A DNA stretch of 64,000 bases from Herbaspirillum sp. meg3 (GCF_002257565.1 NZ_CP022736.1:2914001-2978000), one strand, 5' to 3'; positions 9,361 to 18,190 are shown, numbered from the stretch's first letter. Translations and numbers: made by a program. The notes: generated by a model from the sequence alone, not told the origin.

Positions 9361-9638
9361 TGCTTCTCTAACGCGAGATATCGAGGGATAGTCAAAGGAC
9401 AGTTCGAGCTATTCAAACGGATGCTTGACTTTGTTCTGCCCGGAACCGTCGTCATCAGCGCTTCCTTCCAGTACATCTAGCCTGTGGCTAACTAGACTTG
9501 CGTCCCCCGCCCTAAGATTCCCTCTGGCGCACGCCGCAATCGCTTAATTTTTTATGCAAACTCTGGAATTACTATTGAAAAACCATCTTACGCCAGCATG
9601 GCTGTCGGCATCTCAATCGAAACATCTAGGAATCGAAG

Positions 9639-9827
9639 GTGAGTAAAGAAGTTAAAAGCCCTTGTGTCTCACTTTGTTTTCTGAAGCACGATGTCTGCAC
9701 TGGGTGTGGCCGCTCCAAATCTGAAATCAAGGATTGGAAGGGCATGAAACACAAGGAGCAGAAGGTGACCGTTGAGCGCGCAGTGATACGGCTGAAGGAA
9801 ATCCGCAAGAAAGAAGGGAAGCGATAG
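9639..9827 (+). CDS. DUF1289 family small Cys protein
   Basis: 62 aa starting with GTG. It carries the DUF1289 signature: SPCVSLCFLKHDVCTGCGR followed by EIKDWKGM. Four cysteines are arranged as C-x3-C-x6-C-x2-C, which probably bind a metal or Fe-S cluster. The tail is basic and helical (AVIRLKEIRKKEGKR). Members are common in proteobacteria; the role is unknown. Confidence 0.85.
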   Translation: MSKEVKSPCVSLCFLKHDVCTGCGRSKSEIKDWKGMKHKEQKVTVERAVIRLKEIRKKEGKR

Positions 9828-9895
9828 GCTAGTTGCCGGCGTCACTACCGTTCCACACAAAACCAGTCAACGCTTCATATCCGCGATAGCGACCG

Positions 9896-10096
9896 ATGGC
9901 CGGTTCTGCCAATGTCCGCAGAACTCCAGAGCCCGAGGCTCCGACCAGTCATCAACGCATGCTGGAAGCAATAGAAAAATTGCTGCGACCGGCCAGCGTA
10001 TCGAGTGGTATGCGTACGGCGCTCCAGGACGAGAAGTTTGAGCTAGCACTAGATTCCCTCGACCATCTCTACTGGATTGAGCCGTCTAATCGATAA
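9896..10096 (+). CDS. Possible small protein, 66 aa
   Basis: A 66-codon ORF with plausible amphipathic content (MLEAIEKLLRPASVSSGM, FELALDSLDHLYWIEP). There is no clear Shine-Dalgarno, so it may be spurious. It follows the DUF1289 gene on the same strand. Confidence 0.3.
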   Translation: MAGSANVRRTPEPEAPTSHQRMLEAIEKLLRPASVSSGMRTALQDEKFELALDSLDHLYWIEPSNR

Positions 10097-10457
10097 ACGG
10101 TTGAATTCGAGGTGCTAATGCGTCCAGGTGGTGTAGGTCGGCTTTTAACGGTACAAGCGGGGCCGGATGACCATTCGTAATTATTCCCTATTTACGGGAA
10201 CAATTTTATTGTCATTTATTTTCCGTGTACGCGGCACGGCATTGCTATACTTTGTGCGCGCCACCGAGCCTCGCGGGAAACTGCTCTCAGGGATATTTGT
10301 CCAAAAAGCCTGCAGAAGAAGGCTTTTAAACGTTGCCGCCGCTTCCCGGAAATCAGTGACTAGCAGACCGAGAAGATTCAGGAAATTTACGGGCATTCCC
10401 GTAGACTTGAAAAACCACCGGCAGAGACTGCGCGGGGGTTGATATTGCATAGAGTAT
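10097..10457. other. 360 bp without a supported gene; several hairpins
   Basis: Contains TTCCC-N7-GGGAA (about 10185-10201), a TATACT -10-like box at 10246-10251, an 8-bp stem AAAAGCCT/AGGCTTTT (about 10304-10327), and ACGGG-CATT-CCCGT (about 10390-10403). The ORFs that cross it have unnatural composition. It could hold a small RNA of about 200 nt on the plus strand; evidence is weak. Confidence 0.3.
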
Positions 10458-10655
10458 TTACTCGTTGTCGTCCGAGGCCAAGTCGTCCGGAACACGGCCT
10501 TCTGGGTCACCCGAAACTACAGGGCCATCAATCGACGCAAGTGCATTCCACTCTTCCTCATTGAAAAAGCGCGGTGCGGCTTGCATACGAGCAACAGCGT
10601 CCCGCACAACCGCAGTAGCTTGCTGTGGGGCGATTCTTTCCAAAACTGCTGCCAT
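10458..10655 (-). CDS. Small acidic protein, 65 aa
   Basis: An excellent AAGGAG Shine-Dalgarno lies 6-7 nt before the ATG. The sequence begins MAAVLERIAPQQATAVVRDA, with FFNEEEWNALASIDGP in the middle and a very acidic end (PDDLASDDNE). No family is recognised. The strong ribosome-binding site is the main evidence that it is real. A small antitoxin or a leader-containing peptide are both conceivable. Confidence 0.5.
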   Translation of the reverse strand: MAAVLERIAPQQATAVVRDAVARMQAAPRFFNEEEWNALASIDGPVVSGDPEGRVPDDLASDDNE

Positions 10656-10988
10656 ATTTAGCTCCTTTTCAGGGGTTTCTCAAAGCATAAGCGATGAATC
10701 TTGTCAGTTGCAAGTGCAAAACCAGCTCGTTCGTACTGCGAAAACAAGCCTTCAACCGGCTGAAGCAATCGGATAGCCTAACAATTGCTACCCACCGTTA
10801 TGTATAGCGCAGCTAAACTTGTTCTGAGAAAAACCGAATAAAGCATGCTCTGCGATTCCGTAACCTCCCTATCTAACGCGCAGAAATGTAACTGAAATAC
10901 ATGTGACATATTATTGCGTAAAATCTCTGGCGACCTCTTCACGTCCCTATGAAAATCATCATAAGCCGAATAAAAATCGCTATCTACT

Positions 10989-11468
10989 ATGAATATGAAA
11001 TTCAATCACGATGACTGGAAGCCCCTGTCTGGAGGCATGCTCCTTTACCGAGGCTTCTCGCAAAAAGCACCTGAAGATACGGTTTTAGTGCGCTCGCCTA
11101 CTGACAGAAAGCCTGCGCACATGCCGTTAAGTGTTCAGCACCAAATGGATGATTGGTTTGAGAAAGAACTCGGTACTAGATTCCGTCAACGGTCCCTATT
11201 CACTACCGGCAGCCTTGACGTCGCACGTCGCTATGCGGGCGACCACGGTGAGGTACGTGTTATTCAAGCAATCGGTCCGTTTCAATTCTGCTGGAGTAAA
11301 AAAAGCCATGATTTGTACGATGAATTCGAGGCGATGAGTCAGCAGGAAACCATACCCGCCATGCTTGAGCGACTAGATTTCAAATGCAGCGATTTGGAAG
11401 GTGCGCTACAGTCTGGAAATGAAATCATGCTTGTGGGCGACGCATTTAAAGCCAGCCGCCATCTATAA
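10989..11468 (+). CDS. Putative ADP-ribosyltransferase-like protein
   Basis: 159 aa with the three-part signature of arginine-type (R-S-E) ADP-ribosyltransferase folds. R21 lies in LLYRGFSQ (NAD-binding arginine strand). The STS-like strand is SLFTTGS at residues 69-75. The catalytic-type glutamate is E145 in SGNEIMLVG. Spacing and length fit a single ART domain with no secretion signal, which suggests an intracellular effector or toxin. It lies 28 bp upstream of a protein kinase gene on the same strand. The call rests on motif pattern only; a bare ART-like fold without activity is possible. Confidence 0.45.
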   Translation: MNMKFNHDDWKPLSGGMLLYRGFSQKAPEDTVLVRSPTDRKPAHMPLSVQHQMDDWFEKELGTRFRQRSLFTTGSLDVARRYAGDHGEVRVIQAIGPFQFCWSKKSHDLYDEFEAMSQQETIPAMLERLDFKCSDLEGALQSGNEIMLVGDAFKASRHL

Positions 11469-11496
11469 ATCCTACTAACACTGAAATCGAAATTCC

Positions 11497-12594
11497 ATGA
11501 GTGAGCCAGATACTCTAAATGAAGACCCATCCCTGACGCTAATTCGCACCCTCGGCTTGACTGCTGTAGCAGACCGCTATGAACCAGTATGCCCAATTGG
11601 TGCATCGTATGGTGGAAGCAGCTTCGTCGGGCGCGACCTAGAGACAGATGCGAAAGTATTCATGAAGTATCTCATTTGCCCTAGAGGTCCAATTGAAAAG
11701 GCAAAATTCCAGCTTGAGCGCGATGCGTTGAAGCATCCCGCGCTATTCGACCGGAAAGTTACCCCAACACTTCTACACTACGAGGAGTTTCCCGACCTTC
11801 TAACGGATGTCATCGTGACAAACTTCATCGACGGAGAGAGCTTGTCGGCTTGGCTTAAGCGCTCCGGCACTCTTTCAATGGACGAAAAGCTTGCTGTTTT
11901 TCATCGAATCGTGTTGGCGCTTTCAGGCGCCACACTCATCTTTGAACACCGAGATGTTCATCCCGGCAATATCCTTCTTCTCCCCCTAGAAACAGTCAAA
12001 ATGGGGCCAGATTTTGACGAAGAGGAAATAGAGCCTGGCGTGCGAATCTTAGATTGGGGTGAAGCCATGCCTGTTCTCGTTGGCGGATTCCAGGATGAGC
12101 CAGACTATCATTTCACTATGGCAGCTGCATCCCCAACGATGCTGAGCGGCTCCATAACGAACCTGCCTCCAGAGACGTTTAAGCCACACAAAAAAAATAC
12201 ATTCTTTGGCGGCGAATATGATAGCTGGGGCATGGGACTGCTTCTGTACAGCCTGTTAACTGACAAGTCTCCTCCTCGCGCACCTAGTCTTGGGCACTAT
12301 GCTCAAGAGGTTCATGACGGTACGTTGAAGAACTGGGTCAATCGCGAAGTCATTAGCACAACGGCAATAGAAGTTCCCGGCGGCCAGGTCATTCAGTGGC
12401 TCCTCCGGTGGCTTTTGGAGATAGACCCAACAAATCGAGCTACTTTGTCAGACGCTGGTCGCGTTCTCTGGGACGTCCGCTATGAAGAATTTTTTACTGA
12501 TGAAAACGCCATATTAAAGGAATACTTTAAGAACCCGCGGGAATATGTTCCGCCCGGTGGATGGGCACATTCCAGCATCCCTTACTACGACTGA
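11497..12594 (+). CDS. Hanks-type Ser/Thr protein kinase
   Basis: 365 aa with a complete set of eukaryotic-like kinase motifs. These are a Gly-rich loop (about 33-45, PIGASYGGSS), the ATP-anchoring lysine K57 (VFMKY), the alpha-C glutamate E74 (LERD), the catalytic loop HRDVHPGN (151-158), the metal-binding DWG (186-188, variant of DFG) and subdomain IX (DSWGMGLLLYSLL). No transmembrane segment, so it is cytosolic. It sits directly after the ART-like gene and probably shares its transcript. Such pairs suggest a toxin with a kinase neutraliser, or a defence module, but that is inference. The C-terminal tail (PREYVPPGGWAHS) is not part of the catalytic core. Confidence 0.8.
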   Translation: MSEPDTLNEDPSLTLIRTLGLTAVADRYEPVCPIGASYGGSSFVGRDLETDAKVFMKYLICPRGPIEKAKFQLERDALKHPALFDRKVTPTLLHYEEFPDLLTDVIVTNFIDGESLSAWLKRSGTLSMDEKLAVFHRIVLALSGATLIFEHRDVHPGNILLLPLETVKMGPDFDEEEIEPGVRILDWGEAMPVLVGGFQDEPDYHFTMAAASPTMLSGSITNLPPETFKPHKKNTFFGGEYDSWGMGLLLYSLLTDKSPPRAPSLGHYAQEVHDGTLKNWVNREVISTTAIEVPGGQVIQWLLRWLLEIDPTNRATLSDAGRVLWDVRYEEFFTDENAILKEYFKNPREYVPPGGWAHSSIPYYD

Positions 12595-12885
12595 TATTAG
12601 GATGGGCTATTAAGCATCTTTGCGCTCAATAGCCCAGCATACCGGCGCCCCATTCGTCGGAGTGCAAAGCTGGAATTTATCAATTCTCATGTCGGGCAGG
12701 CACCACCTGCAACCTAGCGAGCAGCAGAACGTGTACTTGTTTAACTTCCGTCGGAGCGACTCCGCTTCTGTTCCCAATATGCGGAGCCTCATCTATTCCA
12801 CATCCCCGTCCTGTCGCATGGAACATCATTAAGTCTCTTTTTGCCAAACCGAATCACACTTTATCTGTAGTGTAAATCGCTATAC

Positions 12886-12906
12886 CCAATGTAACCATCA
12901 CATTGG
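12886..12906 (+). promoter_or_regulatory. Hairpin overlapping a ribosome-binding site
   Basis: CCAATGT and ACATTGG form a perfect 7-bp stem with a 7-nt loop. The last GG of the stem is the start of the GGAGAA Shine-Dalgarno of the gene at 12914, so folding would hinder translation. A smaller repeat ACACT/AGTGT lies just upstream (about 12857-12874). Confidence 0.4.
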
Positions 12907-12913
12907 AGAAAGC

Positions 12914-13543
12914 ATGGCAACTACACCTATTGCCCGCAGCAAGTCTGCGGCCCTGGCCCGCATTTTGGATTGCGTTCCAAAAGGCTATCATCGCTACACT
13001 TGTGGCGTTGTCGCGGCCTCCAAGGCAGTATCTTTAGGGAAGAAATTTCATCTCTTGTACGGAATCGGCTGCACTCCTGCACAGCGTCTCACTAAGAAGA
13101 AAAAGGGCCATGCAAACACGCTTCTCGTCGTGTACTGGCCAGTCGACATTGAGGTCGTCGAATGGATACTCCTATCGACTGATGGAGAGGGAATGGAAAA
13201 GGAAGACTTGCGTCACGCCGAAGACAAGCCTCGGCTGCACTTCCTAGGTTACGAACTGGTTCGTCGCTCTTCACGAGGAAAAACAACTTGGACGTGGCGC
13301 CGGCCCAAGCAAGAAATGGAAAAACTTCATACTCTCCTCGCTTACCAAGCGCGGACCCAAAACTACAGCGCGCTGACGGCAAGTTTAGAGCGTATCGCAC
13401 GCCAACCCGGATTCCACGGAGTTCTCAGCCAATCGGCGGAACTGTTCCATGCCGCGCGTCGGAATGGGTACACCGAAGCACCACCGAAGTTGTTCTACAT
13501 GCAAAAAACCAAGCATGGTGAACGCATCTCGGTCGCTCCTTAA
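12914..13543 (+). CDS. Conserved-looking hypothetical protein, 209 aa
   Basis: Begins MATTPIARSKSAALARILDC after a GGAGAA Shine-Dalgarno. Basic N-terminal half with a KKKKGH stretch, then VVYWPVDIEVVEWILL and a Trp-rich segment (GKTTWTWRRPKQEMEKL). The C-terminus is basic (KTKHGERISVAP). This composition recalls proteins carried on integrative elements that act on nucleic acid, but no family is identified. The preceding 320 bp hold no gene. Confidence 0.6.
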   Translation: MATTPIARSKSAALARILDCVPKGYHRYTCGVVAASKAVSLGKKFHLLYGIGCTPAQRLTKKKKGHANTLLVVYWPVDIEVVEWILLSTDGEGMEKEDLRHAEDKPRLHFLGYELVRRSSRGKTTWTWRRPKQEMEKLHTLLAYQARTQNYSALTASLERIARQPGFHGVLSQSAELFHAARRNGYTEAPPKLFYMQKTKHGERISVAP

Positions 13544-13728
13544 GAGCGCTTCCGTGCAGTGCTTGTTATCTAACGTGTGGCTTATGTAAGTAGAACCAGG
13601 CAAAAAGACCATCCAAAAATCTCTTGGCCGGAAATAAATGCTATACCTTGAATGTACGATGTTTTTTAAAACGTTCATTCAGATGGAATTTCACTATTTT
13701 TCTATAGTCTGCGCGAAGTTTGGAAGTT

Positions 13729-15450
13729 CTAGTATTTAGATGGGCGATTCGCATATGCTCGACTCAATTTTTGGTATAGAGGTAAATCTCCGTCAAAAAA
13801 ACGATTCGCCATATCTTCATCGGAAAGACAAGGCATGCGGGCATTAAAATCTAAACCTAATAGCTCACGAGCTTTCCATGAGCCACCTTTCGCAAGACGA
13901 ATAACATCATCCTTATGCTCTAAGAGTACGTAGTCACTCCACTTTTGAGTCGACATCCCAACGACAAGTAAAATAAGATGACCGAGATAATCGTAGTTCA
14001 CCCAGTAATTTTCGGTGTGATACATCTCATCATCAATCCCACGCCCAGCCAAACTGGTCCAATATTTTTGGCCGTCTTGCAGCACCGACTGTTCAAATTG
14101 CCACGAATCTTTGAGGCTAGTTTCGGCACGCGCAATATTAAATTTTTTTCTATCGTCCATGCACTGAGCGACAAATCGATTTGTGAGCGTGACCTGAAGT
14201 CCATCCAATAACCGAATATTCTGGCTTCCAGGTGACGACATGATTTGCGCGATGTCTAGTTCTGGCCACAAATATCGGAGTAGCTTATGATTTCGTTGGC
14301 CAGCCTCCGTCAAATTTGGGACGAGAGCCATCGCAATCTTTGCTAGTCGGCGAGCGCAGGCGGAGTATTGAAGCACTATCTTACGGCTTCGGTCACCGTC
14401 AAAGGTCGTAAGTCCCAGAGCAATTACTTTCTTTATAGCTCCATTCACATCCTGGCCTCCCCCCCCTCCTCCGAGCCAACTAGGCAACCAATTTACAGAG
14501 ACGTTTGAAGAGTCGAATTCAATAAGAGTACGCAACGATGCAGCAGCAAAATGGTCATTCATATCTCTCGGTAAATCTGGAAACATCCCATGCATTACTT
14601 TAAACGCGCTGGGTTGCGCCTTGACGACCAAAACTCTTGCCATCGCGTTTATATCAGCCACAGTTGGACCGATAAAAAATTCTGCATTAATAAGGTCCTC
14701 TGCTGACATACCACTGAAAACTGCTTCTCGGTCTACGGGACTGATGGGTAGAGGATGTGTCGTACGCCAGTTTTCAATAATTCTGCCTCGTTTGTCTTCC
14801 AAACGACGCTCAATTGCCTGTTTAAACTCATCAAGTCGCCCGGGATTTATCTCGTAGTCAAGCACCTTGTCTACTAGTCGAAGCAGCCTGCGCTTTTGAA
14901 AGAACCACGCCTGCCAGGGTGCGAGTAATTTTTGCAGTTGGCTAAATTCCTTCGGAAGCTTCTTTACTTCCACTCTTGCCGCAGGCTCAATAACGCTTTC
15001 CTCAAGGTCATACACTTCAAAGACTCGCCCATCACAAAGCACCACAAGCGTAGCTCTAATGTCAGGATGGACAGCATACTGAAGAGCTTGGAGTAATTCA
15101 TCAACAGAAAATCGAAGAGGCTTTCTCTTGACTTTCTTTGCTTCAATGACCCAAAACGCTTCTGACCACAGTGTCATGCTGTAGTCAATAAACAAATTTC
15201 CCTCTAATACTTTGAGATGTTTTTCACGTTGAAGTGAGAAAAAAGTCTCCTTCTGATACCCAAGGATGCGAATTACAGGGTCAATAATTTCAGCCCGAAC
15301 ATCAGCCTCGGAATATTTCGAAACATCTAGCTTCGCAATCCGTTCAAGCTCTGTTACATCTATGGGAGAAATAGGTTGAAGTGCTTTGGAGTGCAGTAAC
15401 AAGTCATTAATATCATCCGCTCGATGCAATGGTGGACGTTTTGACGCCAT
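13729..15450 (-). CDS. HsdR_N-like nuclease-domain protein, stand-alone
   Basis: 573 aa. Residues about 45-180 look like the N-terminal domain of type I restriction R subunits: DVRAEIIDPVIRILGY, then DYSMTLWSEAFWVIEAKKVKRKP, giving the D...E-x-K of a PD-(D/E)xK nuclease, and ELLQALQYAVHPDIRATLVV. No helicase motifs follow, so this is not a normal HsdR. The remaining 400 residues have no recognised domain apart from a run of six glycines (SWLGGGGGGQDV). A role in defence is suggested by the domain and the setting, but not shown. The start at ATG 15450 is preceded by a purine-rich AGGGGAAATA. Confidence 0.6.
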   Translation of the reverse strand: MASKRPPLHRADDINDLLLHSKALQPISPIDVTELERIAKLDVSKYSEADVRAEIIDPVIRILGYQKETFFSLQREKHLKVLEGNLFIDYSMTLWSEAFWVIEAKKVKRKPLRFSVDELLQALQYAVHPDIRATLVVLCDGRVFEVYDLEESVIEPAARVEVKKLPKEFSQLQKLLAPWQAWFFQKRRLLRLVDKVLDYEINPGRLDEFKQAIERRLEDKRGRIIENWRTTHPLPISPVDREAVFSGMSAEDLINAEFFIGPTVADINAMARVLVVKAQPSAFKVMHGMFPDLPRDMNDHFAAASLRTLIEFDSSNVSVNWLPSWLGGGGGGQDVNGAIKKVIALGLTTFDGDRSRKIVLQYSACARRLAKIAMALVPNLTEAGQRNHKLLRYLWPELDIAQIMSSPGSQNIRLLDGLQVTLTNRFVAQCMDDRKKFNIARAETSLKDSWQFEQSVLQDGQKYWTSLAGRGIDDEMYHTENYWVNYDYLGHLILLVVGMSTQKWSDYVLLEHKDDVIRLAKGGSWKARELLGLDFNARMPCLSDEDMANRFFDGDLPLYQKLSRAYANRPSKY

Positions 15451-15687
15451 TATTTCCCCTTGTGTTGACCAGCTATATATTAGCGTTATTTATTTTCTGA
15501 GATGAAGCTTCAAAACTATCTCACGAAATAACCATGGTCAGGGGAAGTTCACTGCTATCACACACAATAGCTTTCAACAAACGATAGCTTTTTGGACATT
15601 CTGCCTTAGCATCATTTTTCTGCGCGCTATACCTCTGGGGATACTCAATATCCTATTCAACAACCAGCGTGTAAAAAGGGGATGAAA

Positions 15688-16251
15688 ATGGCAGTCATTG
15701 GATACGCACGAGTCAGCACTGACGACCAAAACCTTGACCTCCAGACCGATGCACTGAAATTGGCCGGAGCAGAGTCCATCTACGAAGAGAAGGCCAGCGG
15801 CAAGTCCACTGACCGGACTGTATTGAAATTTTGCTTGAGGTCACTTCGACCAGGAGACCAGTTAGTGGTCTGGCGTCTTGACCGTCCGGGCCGAAACCTC
15901 AGGGACCTAATTCGAATTGTGAACGAGCTAAACGAACGCGAAATCGGATTCAAGTCGCTCAGCGAAAGCATTGATACCAGTGGCCACACAGGCATGCTTG
16001 TTTTCCATTTGTTCGGCGCCGTGGCTGAATTTGAGCGTTCTCTAATTCGTGAGCGAACCGCTGCGGGTGTCAAAGCAGCTCGTGCCCGCGGGAAGATGGG
16101 CGGCCGGCCAAAAGTTCTCGATACTAGGATGGCACGTTCCGCCGGCATCGCAATGCTCAATCGCGATTTATTGGTCTCGGACCTTGTGGCACAGTTCAGG
16201 GTAAGCAGGTCAACGCTCTACAACTTGGCTAAACCAGGTGAAGGATTCTGA
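15688..16251 (+). CDS. Serine recombinase (resolvase/invertase family)
   Basis: 187 aa. The N-terminal catalytic domain starts MAVIGYARVST with the nucleophilic serine in YARVS. It continues VVWRLDRPGRNLRDLI with the conserved arginines, then GAVAEFERSLIRERT. A C-terminal helix-turn-helix (SDLVAQFRVSRSTLYNLAK) binds DNA. ATG 15688 is chosen over 15682 because of its spacing from AGGGG. It stands alone, without a transposase, so it may be a transposon remnant or an island-specific invertase/resolvase. Proline in LDRPGRN replaces the usual leucine (LDRLGRS). Confidence 0.9.
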   Translation: MAVIGYARVSTDDQNLDLQTDALKLAGAESIYEEKASGKSTDRTVLKFCLRSLRPGDQLVVWRLDRPGRNLRDLIRIVNELNEREIGFKSLSESIDTSGHTGMLVFHLFGAVAEFERSLIRERTAAGVKAARARGKMGGRPKVLDTRMARSAGIAMLNRDLLVSDLVAQFRVSRSTLYNLAKPGEGF

Positions 16252-16281
16252 GACCAAAGAACTTTCCTCCTCTTGAAATGA

Positions 16282-16308
16282 AAAATGGCCACAAAGAGCG
16301 GCCATTTT
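16282..16308. terminator. Bidirectional terminator
   Basis: AAAATGGCC and GGCCATTTT form a 9-bp stem with a 9-nt loop. A/T runs on both sides let it end both the recombinase gene and the convergent minus-strand operon. Confidence 0.7.
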
Positions 16309-16436
16309 CAGAAGGGATACACTTTCTTGTACCTAATAATCAGAAAGCCAGCAAGCCCATTTTTCGTGAGTCAGTTTTCGATGCCAATCAACGAAAAGAG
16401 TTTCGAAACTGCAAATGTAATTCGCTAAAGCTGTTT

Positions 16437-16661
16437 TTAGGGGCAATCATTTCGAAGGCTCGTAGTTTTCGGCCTTGCCAACCGCTCTTCGATAAGAGCG
16501 TTGAGACGTCTAAATGCTATCTGAGCCGCATAGTTACGTCTACGGTATTCGCTTCCTTGTACTGATGGTGCCCTCCCACAAAAAGGGCAAATTTTCTCAT
16601 CAATTTTGACGTGTCGTAGACAATTCCCGCACAAATGGAGTGTATTCTTCAATCGTCCCAA
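16437..16661 (-). CDS. Small zinc-ribbon protein
   Basis: 74 aa with two CxxC knuckles (CGNC at 11-14 and CPFC at 25-28), followed by a basic helical tail (RRRNYAAQIAFRRLNALIEERL). It begins with TTG and overlaps the end of the radical SAM gene by 13 bp; GGAGG lies just before the start, and the coupling places it last in the operon. It could be a nucleic-acid-binding or scaffold protein. Function unknown. Confidence 0.55.
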   Translation of the reverse strand: MGRLKNTLHLCGNCLRHVKIDEKICPFCGRAPSVQGSEYRRRNYAAQIAFRRLNALIEERLARPKTTSLRNDCP

Positions 16662-17830
16662 GCCTCCTCAACAATTTGAAAAAGTCCAACTCCGAAGGAG
16701 GATTGTTGCGCGTCGTGGACCTTGACGATTTTTTCACGGATATTTTGTGCTTTCAGAGCAAGAACACGATGATGGCAATAAGGATTATTGCCAGGTCGCC
16801 CCAGAAGAGAATCAGAAGTCCAAACGCACCCGCCCCTGCATACAGAAGAATAGTAGCAAGACTTGCAAAAACCCCATAAAGATGGTTTTTCTACCCGGTT
16901 CAATTGAAAATTTTTTCGGTCTGTCCAAATATCCTTCAATCGCCGTCTTTTTACATTTCCTTCTGTATATCTGGACGTTGCAAGTGAGGGACAGCCTTTA
17001 ATCGTTCCATCTGCCTCGATGCCGATTCCATTTATACCTGCTTGGCATCCATCATAATGGTCTGACATCCGCGTCGGACCTCGCCAAAGATGCTCATAAG
17101 GGCCAAAATATCCAATATTATTTCCTGCCTGAAATTCAATCCCTCTCTTGTCGCATTCTTCAAATAATTTCGCTAGAATCGGAAACAATTCGTCAAGAAA
17201 ATAGGGCTGAAGAAGCAGTTGGGAGTTTTCTACGGCATTCCCCATAGCCACGGTCAACTGAAGTTGCCAAGCTTCAATTCCCGCATCTGCTAGCTCCAAC
17301 AAAATTTCAGGTAATTGGCGCCAATTCCTTGAATGAATTTGAGTATTTGCAGTTGCTGCTAGCCCATGTTTTTTTGCCCATCGGATGGCTTGCAAAGCAG
17401 AGTAATGTGCTCCATTGACTCCGCGAATCTTATCGTGAATTTCTGAAGTTCCATCAACCGAGACCCCAATTGCGGCCAATCCAGAACTCTTCGCTCTGAC
17501 TATCACTTTCTCCGATAATCCATATCCCCCTGTTTGTAATACAGGTCGAATTCCATAGGAACAAATTCGCTCAATAATCTCGAGCCAATCTCGTCGCAAA
17601 TAAGCCTCTCCACCTATGACCGCCAGTTCACGAACGCCCAATTCTGCCAGCTCATCTATGAGATGAAATGCCTCTTCAGTTGTTAATTCCCCACTGCGCT
17701 GCTCTCCAGCACGGGAACCACAATGATTGCATTTCAGATTACACCGAAGCGTCAGCTCCCAAACGGCATAAACCGGCCGGCGTTCGGTCTTATCAGTCAG
17801 CCTAATTAGCCGCACCGGTTGTATGGTCAT
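16649..17830 (-). CDS. Radical SAM/SPASM peptide-modifying enzyme
   Basis: 393 aa. The radical SAM cluster motif CxxxCxxC is C30-NLK-C34-NH-C37, followed by GGEAYLRRDW (SAM-binding GGE). The C-terminal SPASM region carries the cysteines of auxiliary Fe-S clusters: CQAG, GCPSL, FCKSCYYSSVCRGGC and YCHHR. This architecture is typical of enzymes that crosslink or epimerise ribosomal peptides. It begins 3 bp after the DUF1843-like gene. I recall an NCBI family of GDL-motif peptide-associated SPASM maturases, and the neighbour fits that idea, but I could not check it. Confidence 0.88.
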   Translation of the reverse strand: MTIQPVRLIRLTDKTERRPVYAVWELTLRCNLKCNHCGSRAGEQRSGELTTEEAFHLIDELAELGVRELAVIGGEAYLRRDWLEIIERICSYGIRPVLQTGGYGLSEKVIVRAKSSGLAAIGVSVDGTSEIHDKIRGVNGAHYSALQAIRWAKKHGLAATANTQIHSRNWRQLPEILLELADAGIEAWQLQLTVAMGNAVENSQLLLQPYFLDELFPILAKLFEECDKRGIEFQAGNNIGYFGPYEHLWRGPTRMSDHYDGCQAGINGIGIEADGTIKGCPSLATSRYTEGNVKRRRLKDIWTDRKNFQLNRVEKPSLWGFCKSCYYSSVCRGGCVWTSDSLLGRPGNNPYCHHRVLALKAQNIREKIVKVHDAQQSSFGVGLFQIVEEAWDD

Positions 17831-17833
17831 TAT

Positions 17834-18175
17834 TCAATCCCAACCGAAGGAAATTTTGATATAAGGCCCTTCACTGTCAGAATCCAACAGTGTTTTAAGC
17901 GCACGAGCGACCTGTATATTGTCTAATACGACAAAACCATCCCTAATAGCTACGATGTCCTCCTTTGCCAGTTTGATAGCCTCTTTTTCGGCTATCGATG
18001 CAAGAAGCTGTTTATGAGCTTCATCCCATTCTTTCGATTCGTCTGACTCTAAGTCATCTGTTTGAGTACGTTTCAGGTACGCGCTTACAGTTGCAAGTTC
18101 TCGCATCTCGGACAGATTACCGCGTGCTATGGCTTGGTTTAGTGCTACTCCGTACATCAACATTGGAAATGGCAT
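17834..18175 (-). CDS. DUF1843-like small protein, possible modified substrate
   Basis: 113 aa from ATG 18175 (GAGGG 9 nt upstream). The N-terminus MLMYGVALNQAIARGNLSEM matches the DUF1843 pattern (YGVA-x-x-QAI-x-x-G-[DN]-L-x-EM). A long acidic helical middle follows (ESDESKEWDEAHKQLL). The C-terminus is short, aromatic and Gly-containing (YIKISFGWD), which could be a core for radical SAM chemistry. Typical DUF1843 proteins are much shorter, so this one is extended. It lies between the subtilase and radical SAM genes with almost no gap. Its role as a substrate is inference. Confidence 0.6.
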   Translation of the reverse strand: MPFPMLMYGVALNQAIARGNLSEMRELATVSAYLKRTQTDDLESDESKEWDEAHKQLLASIAEKEAIKLAKEDIVAIRDGFVVLDNIQVARALKTLLDSDSEGPYIKISFGWD

Positions 18176-18190
18176 ATCACAATCCCTCAA

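Noticed and set aside
16278..16565. 95-codon plus-strand ORF after the recombinase
   Set aside because: Starts inside the terminator hairpin, overlaps the zinc-ribbon gene and has no Shine-Dalgarno.
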